Assembly: GCF_036669915.1 (NCBI RefSeq)
Contig: NC_089312.1
Location: 31,411,830-31,475,829 of the forward strand
Length of the DNA: 64,000 nt
Origin: Pocillopora verrucosa
Taxonomy: Eukaryota; Cnidaria; Anthozoa; Scleractinia; Pocilloporidae
Reading direction: 5' to 3'
Part shown: positions 44,788 through 55,107 of the stretch, piece after piece
Layout: every line of letters starts with the position of its first letter
How positions within the stretch are numbered: position 1 is the first letter of the stretch
Translations under genes and position numbers: made by a program
Notes under the pieces: model-generated
The model's input: only the letters and a program-made list of their open reading frames with translations
What the model was told of the DNA's origin: nothing
The model's database searches: none

Positions 44788-45175
44788 CTGTTCTGTTATA
44801 AAGCACGCAGGAAGCAGCTAGAGCACGAAAGAAGTGTAGGGAGAAACACGAGACGTAGTCGAGTGTTTCTTCCCACTTCTTGAGTGCTCTAGCCCACGTA
44901 TCTGCCCACGTTTTAATAACGTAAATAACGGCGCCTGGTATGTTTACAAACCTTTCTTTGGTTCTTCTGTTACTACTTGCCGGCTCGCTTGTTCCGAAAT
45001 TTCACTTTCAATTATCGGAAAAAAGCTAAAAAGAAGTCCTGGAAAAGGTCGAACATGGTACAATTTGGCAGATGGCGTGACAGCTTTAGCTCAGTTCTAT
45101 GCTCTATGCTCTCATAGAGCACGCTCTTTCAACCAATGGCAGCGCGCGTTATATCCGAACTTTATTATAAAATGA
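44788..45175. repeat. MITE-type repeat with a foldback hairpin
   Basis: A 75-bp hairpin at 44818-44892 has arms CTAGAGCAC...AGAAGTG...GAAACAC and GTGTTTC...CACTTCT...GTGCTCTAG. The right part (44930-45175) is the inverse copy of 38095-38350 and ends GCGCGTTATATCCGAACTTT. TTATAA occurs at both limits and may be the duplicated target. It interrupts the protease-like relic. Confidence 0.6.
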
Positions 45176-45489
45176 AAGAGACAATTCCCCTATTCAGTAC
45201 ACTAAAAACATAAATGGAAGTGCTTGACTTGTTGATGCCATTAGAAAAATACTGGAGAAATATAATACTCCGACAGAATACTGTTTGCTACATGTTCGTG
45301 TAAAGTATTTGACAGAAAGGACAGAAAAAAAAATTGATGACTAAACATTATAGAAAAAAAAAACAATACCGTAAAGCAATGGAGCCAGCAGAGAAAAAAT
45401 ATCATTGGAGAAAAAACAATTTAGGGATATGAAATATAAACAGGAGATACAGAAAAACTTTCCCAAAAATACAAAACATTAGATACTGG

Positions 45490-45990
45490 GTAATCAGTAT
45501 CTTCAGGATGCACTAGCCTTGACTAAATGCATTGAATATCACCCTCTGTTTGTGAAGCAGTTCTGAATCTATTTAATAACTCTGTCAATGGTTGGTCATC
45601 CTTTTGTCTCATATTTTTAGTCAACTCTATCATCTTGAAAAGTAGCCAGGAATGGCACAAATTGTAAACATTGTTTTTATATTTTTCAAAGACGAAATTG
45701 GTGGAAGTTAATTTAAATCACCTATTGTAATAATGCTAAGTCCCGGAAATAGGCATGCAGTTGTTTGATGTTGACAATATTTATCTTAGTTTTTGATGGA
45801 TGTGCAGTAGCAAAGTATTTGATACCATGGAGAGTTCATTAATTATTATCAGTTTTAAATCTGACAGTGTCATTCTCATATGTGATTTCTTTTGGTCTGA
45901 CATTGGTGTTATATTGTCAACTGATTTTTTGGGGATAGCATACCAAGAGAAAAAAACAGTTACAGGATAAACCAATAATTACGTAACCCT
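45490..45990 (-). pseudogene. PIF1-like helicase fragment, second relic
   Basis: Minus frame 45975-45781 reads IPKKSVDNITPMSDQKKS and LSDLKLIIINELSMVSNTLL, the region of the PIF1 Walker B (usually IIIDE; here INE). A further minus segment at 45650-45530 reads FKMIELTKNMRQKDDQPLTE and LLNRFRTASQTEGDIQC, the NxIMRQ helicase motif. Between them the GDLxQLPP motif is missing, so there is an internal deletion. This is a different copy from the 6315-8277 relic and lies tail to tail with the + strand protease relic. Confidence 0.7.
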
Positions 45991-45999
45991 AAGCAAATG

Positions 46000-48590
46000 C
46001 AAGCATAAAAAAAAGTTTATTTCCAACAGAAAGCCCGGGTGAACGCAAATATGCGTTTATTTGAATCAATGAATCGAATTAAATTAATCAGCCATTACAC
46101 TTTAACTGTTCCCACGGCTATTGCTTTTCATCAGTACGTTAACAATTGAAGCGATTCATAGCATTAGGTTTGTGCTTTATATAAATATTTTAAGTTTATT
46201 CGAAAGTTAAGTGTAAACTGTAACAAGCTTGGTTATCGTTTATGCGCGGCCCAGCACTTCCAGCCTGATTACATTCGATGCCAAAACTCAATCTCGCCCC
46301 CACGCTGTGCTCACCACATTGCTTTACGCCAATTAACGCGCCTTTTGTGCATCCGTTTCCGACCAGAAAAATTAATTAGTTACAAGAACTTGGTGCTAGA
46401 TCAAGATAGCAGTTTCATGTTAATCACATCGGGGGGTGGAAGGGTTTAAGTTGTCGATTCGGTTAGTCCCTTTGCCCGTCCGCTATCATTCAGTAATAGT
46501 ATGACTTATCACTCCCTGTATTCTTGGAGCGAGTCATCACTAAAGTAAGATTTCATCATTCTCTTGTGTTGATACCTTTTTGCGATGAGGTCAAATTTAA
46601 GGAGGGAAGTACTGCTTATGATGGTTGCGATTTATATCGTTATGCTGGATAACGGAGAAAATAAAAGTTATTCAAAACCTAAATGCAAAAGATGAAAAAG
46701 AACTTAAAACTCCTAAACTATCATATACGTTGTACATCAATAAATGAACAATTGGGAGTTTAAGAAAACCACGATGGAAACGGCAACGGGAACGTCATTG
46801 AACAAGAGGTTTGATGGGCAGAACAATAGCTGTGCACGTGCCTTTGTAAATTTCTTTGCGTCCTCTGAAAAAACATAAAATGATCAAAATTTGCGTTGTC
46901 TGGTGAACGTGAAGGAGGACGGCTGATTTTTTTTTTAATTTCTATTTCTAATTTATCTCTGTGTTACACATTCAGTGTCGGGATAGATTTTACTGTAACG
47001 AACAAACTAGAGACTTTAGAGTATTGCGAGTATCGTAGGTAAAATATAAGTTCGTTTTTTTAACCGACGTTGTCCACGGCGTCGCTTTTAACAAACCACC
47101 GCGGCGACGGGAATGAGGATGTGGCAAAGCAAAAGATCTAACGAGCAGAACAATAGCTCAGCATGTGGGTTTTAAAACTGCGGACATTTCTTGACCGTCC
47201 CCTGCAAAATGAAAACGTGAAATTTCTTTTTTTCCAGTTGTAAATAAATGTAATTGACAGAATGAATCGTTCTACACGTAAGCCAAAAAATTTATAAGCT
47301 CAGTTAATGTTAATCACGTAGCCGTTAGTTATCATAGCAGTTAGTAGCAAACGTTTTGTTACCAAGGTTACGCGGACTACCTGCATGACATAGCTTCCAT
47401 ATTTGTACAAGCCGTCACCAAAAATTGATTTTTTAATTTTTTTTATTTTTAATATATTTTAAAGTTAACATACTCTTATTCGTGTATGTTAGCATGACTA
47501 TGCATACTAGAGATTTCTAGAAACATATATTTACAGGTGTTATCTATAAGAATCATGTCCATCTCAAATTTACCTCATTTCCTTCATTTTCTGAATACAC
47601 CATAATTAAAATAGAGATTCAAGTAAGGTAGAAGAGGATTTACTCTATATCGAGCAATGCTAAAAAAAATTATTTGATTCTTTTAAATTCCTTGGATACA
47701 CAGTTAGTCAAAAGTTATAAGATTTTTTTTTCTCCAGCGGCCATTTATTTTACAATGGAACTAACATCTTAAACCTTCCCCGTTTAAATTAGTGAAGAAT
47801 GAAAGAACCAATAACGATACCAGGTGATATCTGAAGCAGCGACATCACGGCAGTGTCTGTGTCTTTTCCTCAATTTTTCGCGGAAAATCGAAATTGAAAG
47901 CAGTCAGAAAGTTGCCGCGGAGAGGCATTGAATTTTAGAATATGAGAATAAAAAGGGAAGGAGAGAGAAAGTTTGTAGAATACGCGAATGAAAGGGACAA
48001 AAAGAGAGAGAGAGTTTGTAGAAATAATGTCGTAGAAACACGAAGAATGCGTAGAACTGTTGTTGGCAATTATTTCCAGAACTAGAACATTTGCATTTTC
48101 TCCGATATGTTGGAATTAATTTAACTAAATATTTGTTAACTATCAGGCGGTTGGTAAACCAAGAGAAGTTGAGATTTTATTGGTATCTGGTGCAGTCAAT
48201 TGAAAGAAAAGACAAAGGGCACTAGGGAAAATTATAGAAATTGACGAAAAAAGAGAATTTTTTATGAAAAAGACCATATTAATGAGTTAAAACTCATCGT
48301 TGTAAATAGACACCCCACAATAATGGGTTTAGTCATACTCTTGATGTAGTCAATGATTTCATCTTCGTACCCTACTAGTCTGCCCTTATCTCAACGACTG
48401 ATTAAATTTAAAGGAGTTATTTTCCTTATTTCCATGTAAGGTCCTGTCTAAAAACAAAACTTTTAAATGTAGTTCGAAAACCATTTTCGTAAGGTGGCTG
48501 TTCCTACCCTGTCTGACTAATCCTGCTCCTTACCTTTTTTCCAATTGACAATCCCATTTGCAGGCCTTCGGATACACCTCGACAACATTT
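46000..48590. other. Non-coding stretch with a duplicated dispersed repeat
   Basis: Two direct copies of one dispersed repeat lie at about 46765-46930 and 47080-47240, sharing ACGGGAA, GGCAGAACAATAGCT / GAGCAGAACAATAGCT, CACGTGC / CATGTGG and GTCCTCTG / GTCCCCTG. I found no gene before the Ig receptor start. Confidence 0.5.
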
Positions 48591-48597
48591 CACGACG

Positions 48598-51500
48598 ATG
48601 GGTGGCTTTTGGCTGAGAGAGGCAACAAAGTGGATACTACTATTGAATCTTGCCAGCACTTTATGGAATCCTCCGTTTGTCAGAAGCGAAACGTGCCATT
48701 CCAAAATCAGAAGTAAGTAATGAAAATCCACGGTACGAAGAGTATGGCCTATTCTTTTAAACTTTTTTTTTCATTCTTGTCCTTCTCGGTTGGAATAGAG
48801 ATAGAAAACCATATTTTATCAGTATTTTTTCACCAACTAGTTTCCTCTCTTGTACAGTAAGACCCGTTGTCGTCATCTCTCCAAGTCCAGAAAATGTCAG
48901 TTTAGCAGTTGGTGCCTCCATAACTCTGACTTGTAAAGCAGAGCCGAGAACTAAAGATAGAGGGTACATGGATAGATGGGTCAAGTATATTCAATGGTAC
49001 AACCCAAATGGTACAGAAGTTGGAGCAAAATGCCAGCAGCCTTCGAGCATATTTGCATATAAAAGAAAATTCAGCTGCCCATTGGTTTTTAAAAATCTGA
49101 CAGAAGATGAATTTGGCCACTATATTTGCCAAGCGGGCAATCATTATAGAAAACACTGCACAAGGCAATCATTTACAATAGGTAAGTATTTAATCATAAC
49201 TCGTTTATTCATTTGTCTTTTTTTGTTCCTTTTTTGTTTGTTTGTTCGTTAGTTTTTTTTTTTTTCCCACTTACATAATGCGTGACGGTAAACACCTTAC
49301 GTTCTTGTTTGGGAAAGGTGGATATCGTGCATTTGGTTTCGCTGGATGGCAAATATATATTTTTTTCTTCTTTAGTTATTAAATTATTAAATTTTTGTTT
49401 TCATTCTATCTGACGAAGGGCTAATGCTCGAAACGACAGCTTTAAAACTCTTTACGGTAGCCAATTTACATTTTTAACTCAGTTGAGGATTCCAAATTAC
49501 CTTGTTATACTCTCCCACCGACGTTGCACCGTAGCTTCTTTAGAAACTTACCCCCTCTATTTATTTTTATTTTTTTTTGCTTGTTTGTCTGTTTTTGAAA
49601 TAAGTTTCCACAAAAGGAACGATTTAATTGAATGTCAAGAGAATCAATTGACCTAAAGCACTTTGTGACTCACATTTTATGGCAGAGGAACTGGTTCTGG
49701 GCCAAACGTTGCCATCCTGCAATACTTAAGTTATCTAAGGCCGGAGAATGAAAAGGAAATCCTTTCCTCTCTCTCTCAAATCCCAGTGAACCTTACATCT
49801 CGATGACAAAAAAGTATAAACAATCAACTTCCCGCTGTCGGCCACTCTCGTAAGCGGATTTTTCTACTTACAGACACTTTTTTCAATTTCTTTTCTTGCC
49901 TCCCAGTTTCTCGTAGACGGACGCGGACACTTTTGAAATTGAAAATGTGATTTTTCTTTTGTTTACGCTCCCTCGTAAGCGACACCCAATGGGTAATTTA
50001 TTACTCTAGGCAAAAAAAATTGTCCTGACTTTGGAAATCAACAAAATGTGAGTTTCAATTGACAGAGCAACAGAACAGTTGGGATCGAGTTTGTTAAATC
50101 TCCATTTGTCCGCGGGAAAACAAGCTATCGGAGGCAGACAGTTCTAATAACGGGCACTTTTTCCAATTCCCGAAGATGTCCTCTTATGAGGGAGTTGACT
50201 GTATTTATATTAGTGTGCACTTTCCCTCCAGGCTCTGCACCGGTTTTTTTGGAGGTTCCAAGGAATCAAAGTGTTCACATAGATTCCAATGTCACTTTCG
50301 ATTGCAATGCTACTGGTCTTCCTAAGCCAAACATCTCATGGATCAAGAACGATGATTTTAATACCTTGCAATCCAATTCAAGCGCAAAGGACAAGAATAG
50401 CATCCAGAGTGAGCTCTTCATAACGAAAGTGAAGAAGAAGGATTTTGGCGGATATAAATGCGTGGCAATTAACAACATTGGAAAGAAGGTATCATTATCG
50501 GCCTTCTTAAGCCAGAAAGGTGAGAAGAAAAACTTTCCATTTACAGCTCCTCACAACTTTGAGCTATTTAGCGACGGTTGAGCATCCTGTGCGAGATATT
50601 AGGTCTTAAGTACATCAGTTGAACCCTGCTGGGAAAACATCTCACCTAGCTAAGCAACTTTCCGACTTGACCTCCATTTATCTTGACTCAGATTAGACCC
50701 CATTTTTAATAGCTGATCTGCAGTAAGCGACTTACTCTTTAAGCAGCCTCATAGGCTTGGCATTTTTTGTGTCGAAGACGAGAAGCTTGACCGTGAAGAG
50801 GAATGTAATCGAAATGCAACTAAAATTTATAGCTTAATACTAAGACTGCGTGCTGATTTTCGTTTTCTATTCAGTTTCCCTTTTTCTGCCTTTTTAGTAA
50901 AATCATTATTTTGACCCCAAGAGCGTTTCGGATTTCCCACTTTTTACAAAACTACTCCTTTAACATCCAGTGAACCGAAGTGTCTTGATCAATTCTACTG
51001 TAACTTTTGACTGTGTTGCTAAGGGTCTCCCGAGGTCAACAATCCAGTAGATGAGGGAAAATACTTTATATCCCCTAAATACCCAGAGCATGTCTTGTTC
51101 AAGAAGACAACAACAATCGCAGCCAGCTTACAATAACAAAAGTACAGAAGGAAGATTATGGAAAATGTAAGTGCATTGCAAAGAACGTCGTTGGTGAAAA
51201 AGAATCAGGAGTCGCTATCCTTATGTGGTGACCCGGTTTAGTTGTGCCTAGGGCCTAACTTCATCCATGTGGAAACACAAAAGAAAATCTTTTTTTAAAG
51301 ATCTCCATGACAAGGGCGTGGTTTGTCAAATAGAGCAAATGCATTTGGCTTGTTATTTTGTGCTAACTGCTAAAGTAGTCTCATCGAAACAAGAGTTATG
51401 ATTACTATTAAGGTTATGCCTCTTGAGTCAACGCGAATGGAGAGAGTGTCACATTTGCTCCGCTTGCCCTACTATTACAGATCCTTTCCGAACATAGCAT

Positions 51501-53458
51501 CCATTTCTTCTCACCTTTTAATAGTAATTTTTTTGTTTCAATTACAGAAAAGCGGGAAGACCCAAAAACCAAAAGTAATTCAGTTGGTTCCAACGGAACT
51601 TTTAGCCTCACTGCCAGTTGTCATTACAAGCCAAACAATAGCAATGGTTCAAATGTTTTCAAAACCAATTCAAAGGTAAAGGTCGTTGTAACTTCAGATG
51701 CCACAAAATGCCACAGTATACTAAGCGTAGAGCTTATAAAGGAGAAGACGAACGAAGATGAAGGCACGTATCAATGCCGAACAGCTGGAAAGAGGGAGTC
51801 AAAATTAGCCTCTTTACACGCAAAGGAAGGCAAGTTCTTGAAATCATAGGAACATTTGTAGTTTTTCTTTCGGAAAATATATATCGATTTCACTAAAATT
51901 TATATACAGGCCGTGTAATAAAACGTATAAATTCCGTTCAAAACACTGTGAGTCAACATTTTCAAACTTCCTTTGCTGCAACTCACACAGTGGGATTGAG
52001 TCAGCAAGACCTAAATACATTTTTGTGATCACCTTGCATTAATATTCTTCATGCATGTATGTCATAATTGACCATCGTAGTAATATTTGCCATCCTAAAT
52101 TGTACCAATGATTAGCATATTATACCATCCCAGTTTCCTCGAATATGATTGCTGGATGAGCTGCCTTATTTTTTATAACTTAATAGTGTTGTAAGCGGAA
52201 AGTTGGTCGGAATCGGACACTGGTAATCAAACAGTTACATCAGCAAATCACATTAAGCAAGCTCAAATAAGTCCGTCAAAGACAGAATTGATGACAGTAA
52301 CCATAGCAATGGCATACCATCCAAAGCTGAGGGTTAAAAAATATTGGAAATTGTCTTTAGAGCGCTTTAGTGTGTGTCTTTCACAAAATTGTAATGACCA
52401 AGTGGTTAACGATTGGAATCAGAAGTCCTTCTTTTAATGAATACATTTAGCTTTCCTCGGAAATTTTTAGTAGTTATAATTAATTGGTAACAGGATGTCA
52501 TTGTCATGTCAGGATGGATTGGCAAATCGGACTCGCATTTCACGGTCGTCCAATTTGGTCAATCACTCGTATGGCCAGAAACCTAATTGGACTATGCACG
52601 GTCCTTTTTTAATCAGTACGACGATAGATGTTGGCCATCAAAGTCTTTAAGTTTTAGTTTGATCTTTTGTCTTATATCACAGAAATAACCGAAACAAAAC
52701 TGCACGAAAGCTCAACTAGTCAGATTGCGATAGTAATCGCTGCATCTTGTGTGGTGGTAACCTTACTTATCAATGGTGTTTTGGGGCTTTCGTGGTACAA
52801 GCGATTTAAAGGTGGCAAAAAGGTAAATATTCGTGGTTTTTAGGATTTTTTTTGTGTGGTTGTTTGTTTTTCCGTTCACGTTTGCTTATTCTTTTTCATT
52901 TAAGAAACAAGAATACAGCAAAAGTATCCAAACATAAAAATTGAAAACTTCGCGTCCAGGTTCCCATTATCTTCACTTAAATCTTTAAGGGTGCATCCAC
53001 ACGTGCGTTTTCATTCGATAAAGAATTCGTTTTGACTCATTTTTGCCTGTCATCAACGTTTCAATTCTTGAGTGGACATATTGAAACGAAGGCTTTTGGA
53101 ATTAAACTGAAATGATTTTCAATTTGGGTTTGAAAGCAATGATTTTACTGAAAATATATTTGCTTTTGTTGAGCATACCCGTAATAACTAAGAAAATACC
53201 AAGGCGTTGAAAAAGAATACATTAACATGGTTCCAAAGTTCCTCGTCGGTAATTTGTCTTTTCTCATTTGATAAACGTCAGTCGGAGGGACAGCGAAACG
53301 TCACTAGGGTCCATATGAGCAATGGCAGACACCCAACAGTCCTAATTGCGCAGGATATTGAAGAACCCTGGTCGCTTGGAGCAAAGAACATGGGAAGGGT
53401 CGACGAAAAGCTCGTGCTGTGTGCAGTGGAGAATCGTTTGGGTGACGTGGAACATTGA
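48598..53458 (+). CDS. Single-pass Ig-domain membrane receptor, six exons, 441 residues
   Basis: Exons are 48598-48712, 48858-49181, 50232-50519, 51548-51829, 52683-52822 and 53282-53458. Introns 1-4 are phase 1 and intron 5 is phase 0. All are GT-AG except intron 4, which starts GCAAGT (GC-AG). Exon 1: signal peptide (KWILLLNLASTLW). Exon 2: Ig domain with LTC, YIQWYNPNGTEVGAKC, EFGHYICQAGNHYRKHC and five Cys. Exon 3: I-set Ig (VTFDCNATGLPKPNISWIK; GGYKCVAINNIG). Exon 4: divergent Ig-like (EGTYQCRTAG; no core Trp). Exon 5: transmembrane IAIVIAASCVVVTLLINGVL then WYKRFKGGKK. Exon 6: a 59-residue cytoplasmic tail with no Tyr motif and no kinase. It should bind a ligand or another cell outside the membrane. 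The ectodomain resembles Ig receptors of the FGFR type or cnidarian allorecognition type, but the ligand is unknown. A paralogue lies at 63342 onward. Confidence 0.85.
49410..49560 (+). repeat. Penelope-end-like module with hammerhead-like core, in intron 2 of the Ig gene
   Basis: CTGACGA (49410-49416), hairpin GGGC-TAAT-GCTC and GAAAC (49430-49434), then AAACTCTTTACGGTAGCCAA and AACTCAGTTGAGG, then CTCTCCCACCGACGTTGCAC. This is the best-conserved core of the dispersed family in the window (CUGANGA and GAAA both intact). Confidence 0.55.
50971..51228 (+). pseudogene. Decayed Ig exon inside intron 3 of the receptor gene
   Basis: Behind an intact acceptor (CATCCAG) the sequence reads NRSVLINSTVTFDCVAKGLP, RSTIQ then TAG where the core Trp (TGG) is expected, and after a frameshift QLTITKVQKEDYGKCKCIAK, NVVGEKESGVAI. 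It is closely related to exon 3 (NQSVHIDSNVTFDCNATGLP; FITKVKKKDFGGYKCVAINN). It is an extra Ig exon that duplicated and died, or was lost from the gene. The donor end is not clear. Confidence 0.8.
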
Positions 53459-54920
53459 TGGAACGAATTATAGACGATGCTTGCTGGCCACAGTCTTTTT
53501 TAAATTTGCATTTTATTAGTATTGATGTGGAAAGATTGAATCATCAATTTCTAGTTTTAATCATGTATTTGTAGTTTTAATCATGTATTTGTAGTTTTAA
53601 TCACGAATGTAATTTTCTATTACTTTTTACTTCTTAGACTTGACTAAGACACAACCACATCAGCTAGACAGTAATTTGTCGTGGATAAATGAATACCTTC
53701 ATTAGTATGTAACACTTGTTTTAGTATATTATTTGAGGTGATAAAGGGCCGTAACACTCTAAAAAGGAAACGTAACGTGGGGGCTCAATCTGGCACCTGA
53801 CCAACGAACTTCACAAAGTTATGTAGGCTCCGGGAATATTTTCACCGACGATAATAAGGGATATGAATCGAGGGGAGAGATATCATTCAATTAGCTTAAG
53901 AATGCCTTGTCTGTTGGTCCTACATGAGATTTGAATCTTTCTATGATGTTCTCGGATGTCTGACGTAAGAAAAAATTATTTACTTCTAATCAGACAGTTT
54001 CTATCTATTGTTTCGCGAAGTTCGTGAATTTTCTGAAAAGTCTGAAATTCAGATAAGGTGGTTAAAAGGATGTCAAAGCTATTTTAAAATGATAAAACCT
54101 AAGCTAATGTAACTTGAGTCGATTCAAGGTTCAATTAAATTTGCTGGCTCGCAGGTTTGCTTGAGTTTAGTTGAATAAATGGGGTAAAGTTCTAAAGAAC
54201 CCGTGGTGCTGCGTCGGTGGAGATGTATGACGAGCTAATTTGGTTTTATTAACTGAGTTGATAATGTAAACGGCCACTATAAAAAGTCTCTTAAGCCCCG
54301 TTAAAAAAGGCGAGAAAGATGATGATAGTTTCAGCCGTTTGAACGAGCGGATGTTAGTGAGCCATAACTTTTTTCTAACCTCATAGCGCGCCATATTTGT
54401 GTACAATAACGCAATCTCATAAAGTGACTTTTTTCAACTATCATTGACTATCATACACCGTTTTAACGCAAATATCATAACCTATGGGCATAGGGTAAAA
54501 TGTTGACTGGATCATTGGACCCTTGGACTCTCGGACTATTTTTTGGACTATTTTATGGACCAATTTTAGGACCATATTTTGGAACTTTTTTTTTTGGACT
54601 ATTTCTCAGACCATTAGTTATTAGGAAGGGGTGGAATGTATTCTATCAGTACTTAGAAAGGGGTGGTAGGCAAACTGTTGTTACCGAGGGAGGGATGGAG
54701 GACGAACTATTAGTACGCAAGGAGGGGTGGGAGGTTGATGTATTAGTAATTGCAATTGATTAATGAAGTTTTCACTGGATCATACAAATTATATTGACTA
54801 TTTTTATTTCAAATTTTTGCCACGGGCCTTGGCGTTTCTTTGCTTTTTCATGCGAATGCGAAACCGGCACCTAAACACTAAGCTATGATTGTTATTGAAA
54901 TTATCACCGATTCCCGTTTT
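53459..54920. other. Non-coding stretch between the Ig gene and the LINE
   Basis: Contains a threefold 20-bp tandem repeat (GTAGTTTTAATCATGTATTT units, 53549-53605), probably in the Ig gene trailer, and at 54243-54285 another fragment of the Penelope-end module (TTAACTGAGTTGATAATGTA). The frame at 54500-54763 rests on repeated GGACTATTT words and is not a gene. Confidence 0.45.
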
Positions 54921-55107
54921 CGATACATACATACATAAGCTTTATTTATCCTCGGATTTCAGTGTAGCTTACAAGCTAGTATCTCCATCCTAATTACTAA
55001 TTTTAAAATTTACAGCAAGAACAAGGCTTAAAAGAGAAAAAAATAATTCATAATATAATAATATGATAATCATTAATATAATAATATAATGTAATATTAA
55101 TGTAATA

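Larger units (their letters stand above)
43732..45480 (+). pseudogene. Helitron-family protein relic: 2A-like leader and cysteine-protease-like domain
   Basis: ATG at 43732 gives MCSCKNKARVANNCNYKLNR, then DIEKNPGP at 43792-43815, a 2A-like core preceded by Arg instead of Gly. After PYSQGKEIVFE and a TAG come SAGQQCVAMNLCSLIYHD and LARQAYLMQ then TAA. In a shifted frame (44110-44290) the sequence reads FKIFDSHVRDLYGRGQPKGT and CVVLEVLSPDSLVHYFQS. A Gln-Cys early and an Asp-Ser-His late fit a papain-like protease (the herpesvirus-tegument-type C76 fold comes to mind from the FDSH block, but this is only a pattern match). Frame 44300-44683 (LSCAVALYSLCYPIIKSCNY) continues it, and basic TEKKIDD...YRKAMEPAEKK follows at 45310-45420, after a MITE at 44788-45175. 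Multiple stops. Transposon-borne, not viral. Confidence 0.6.
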
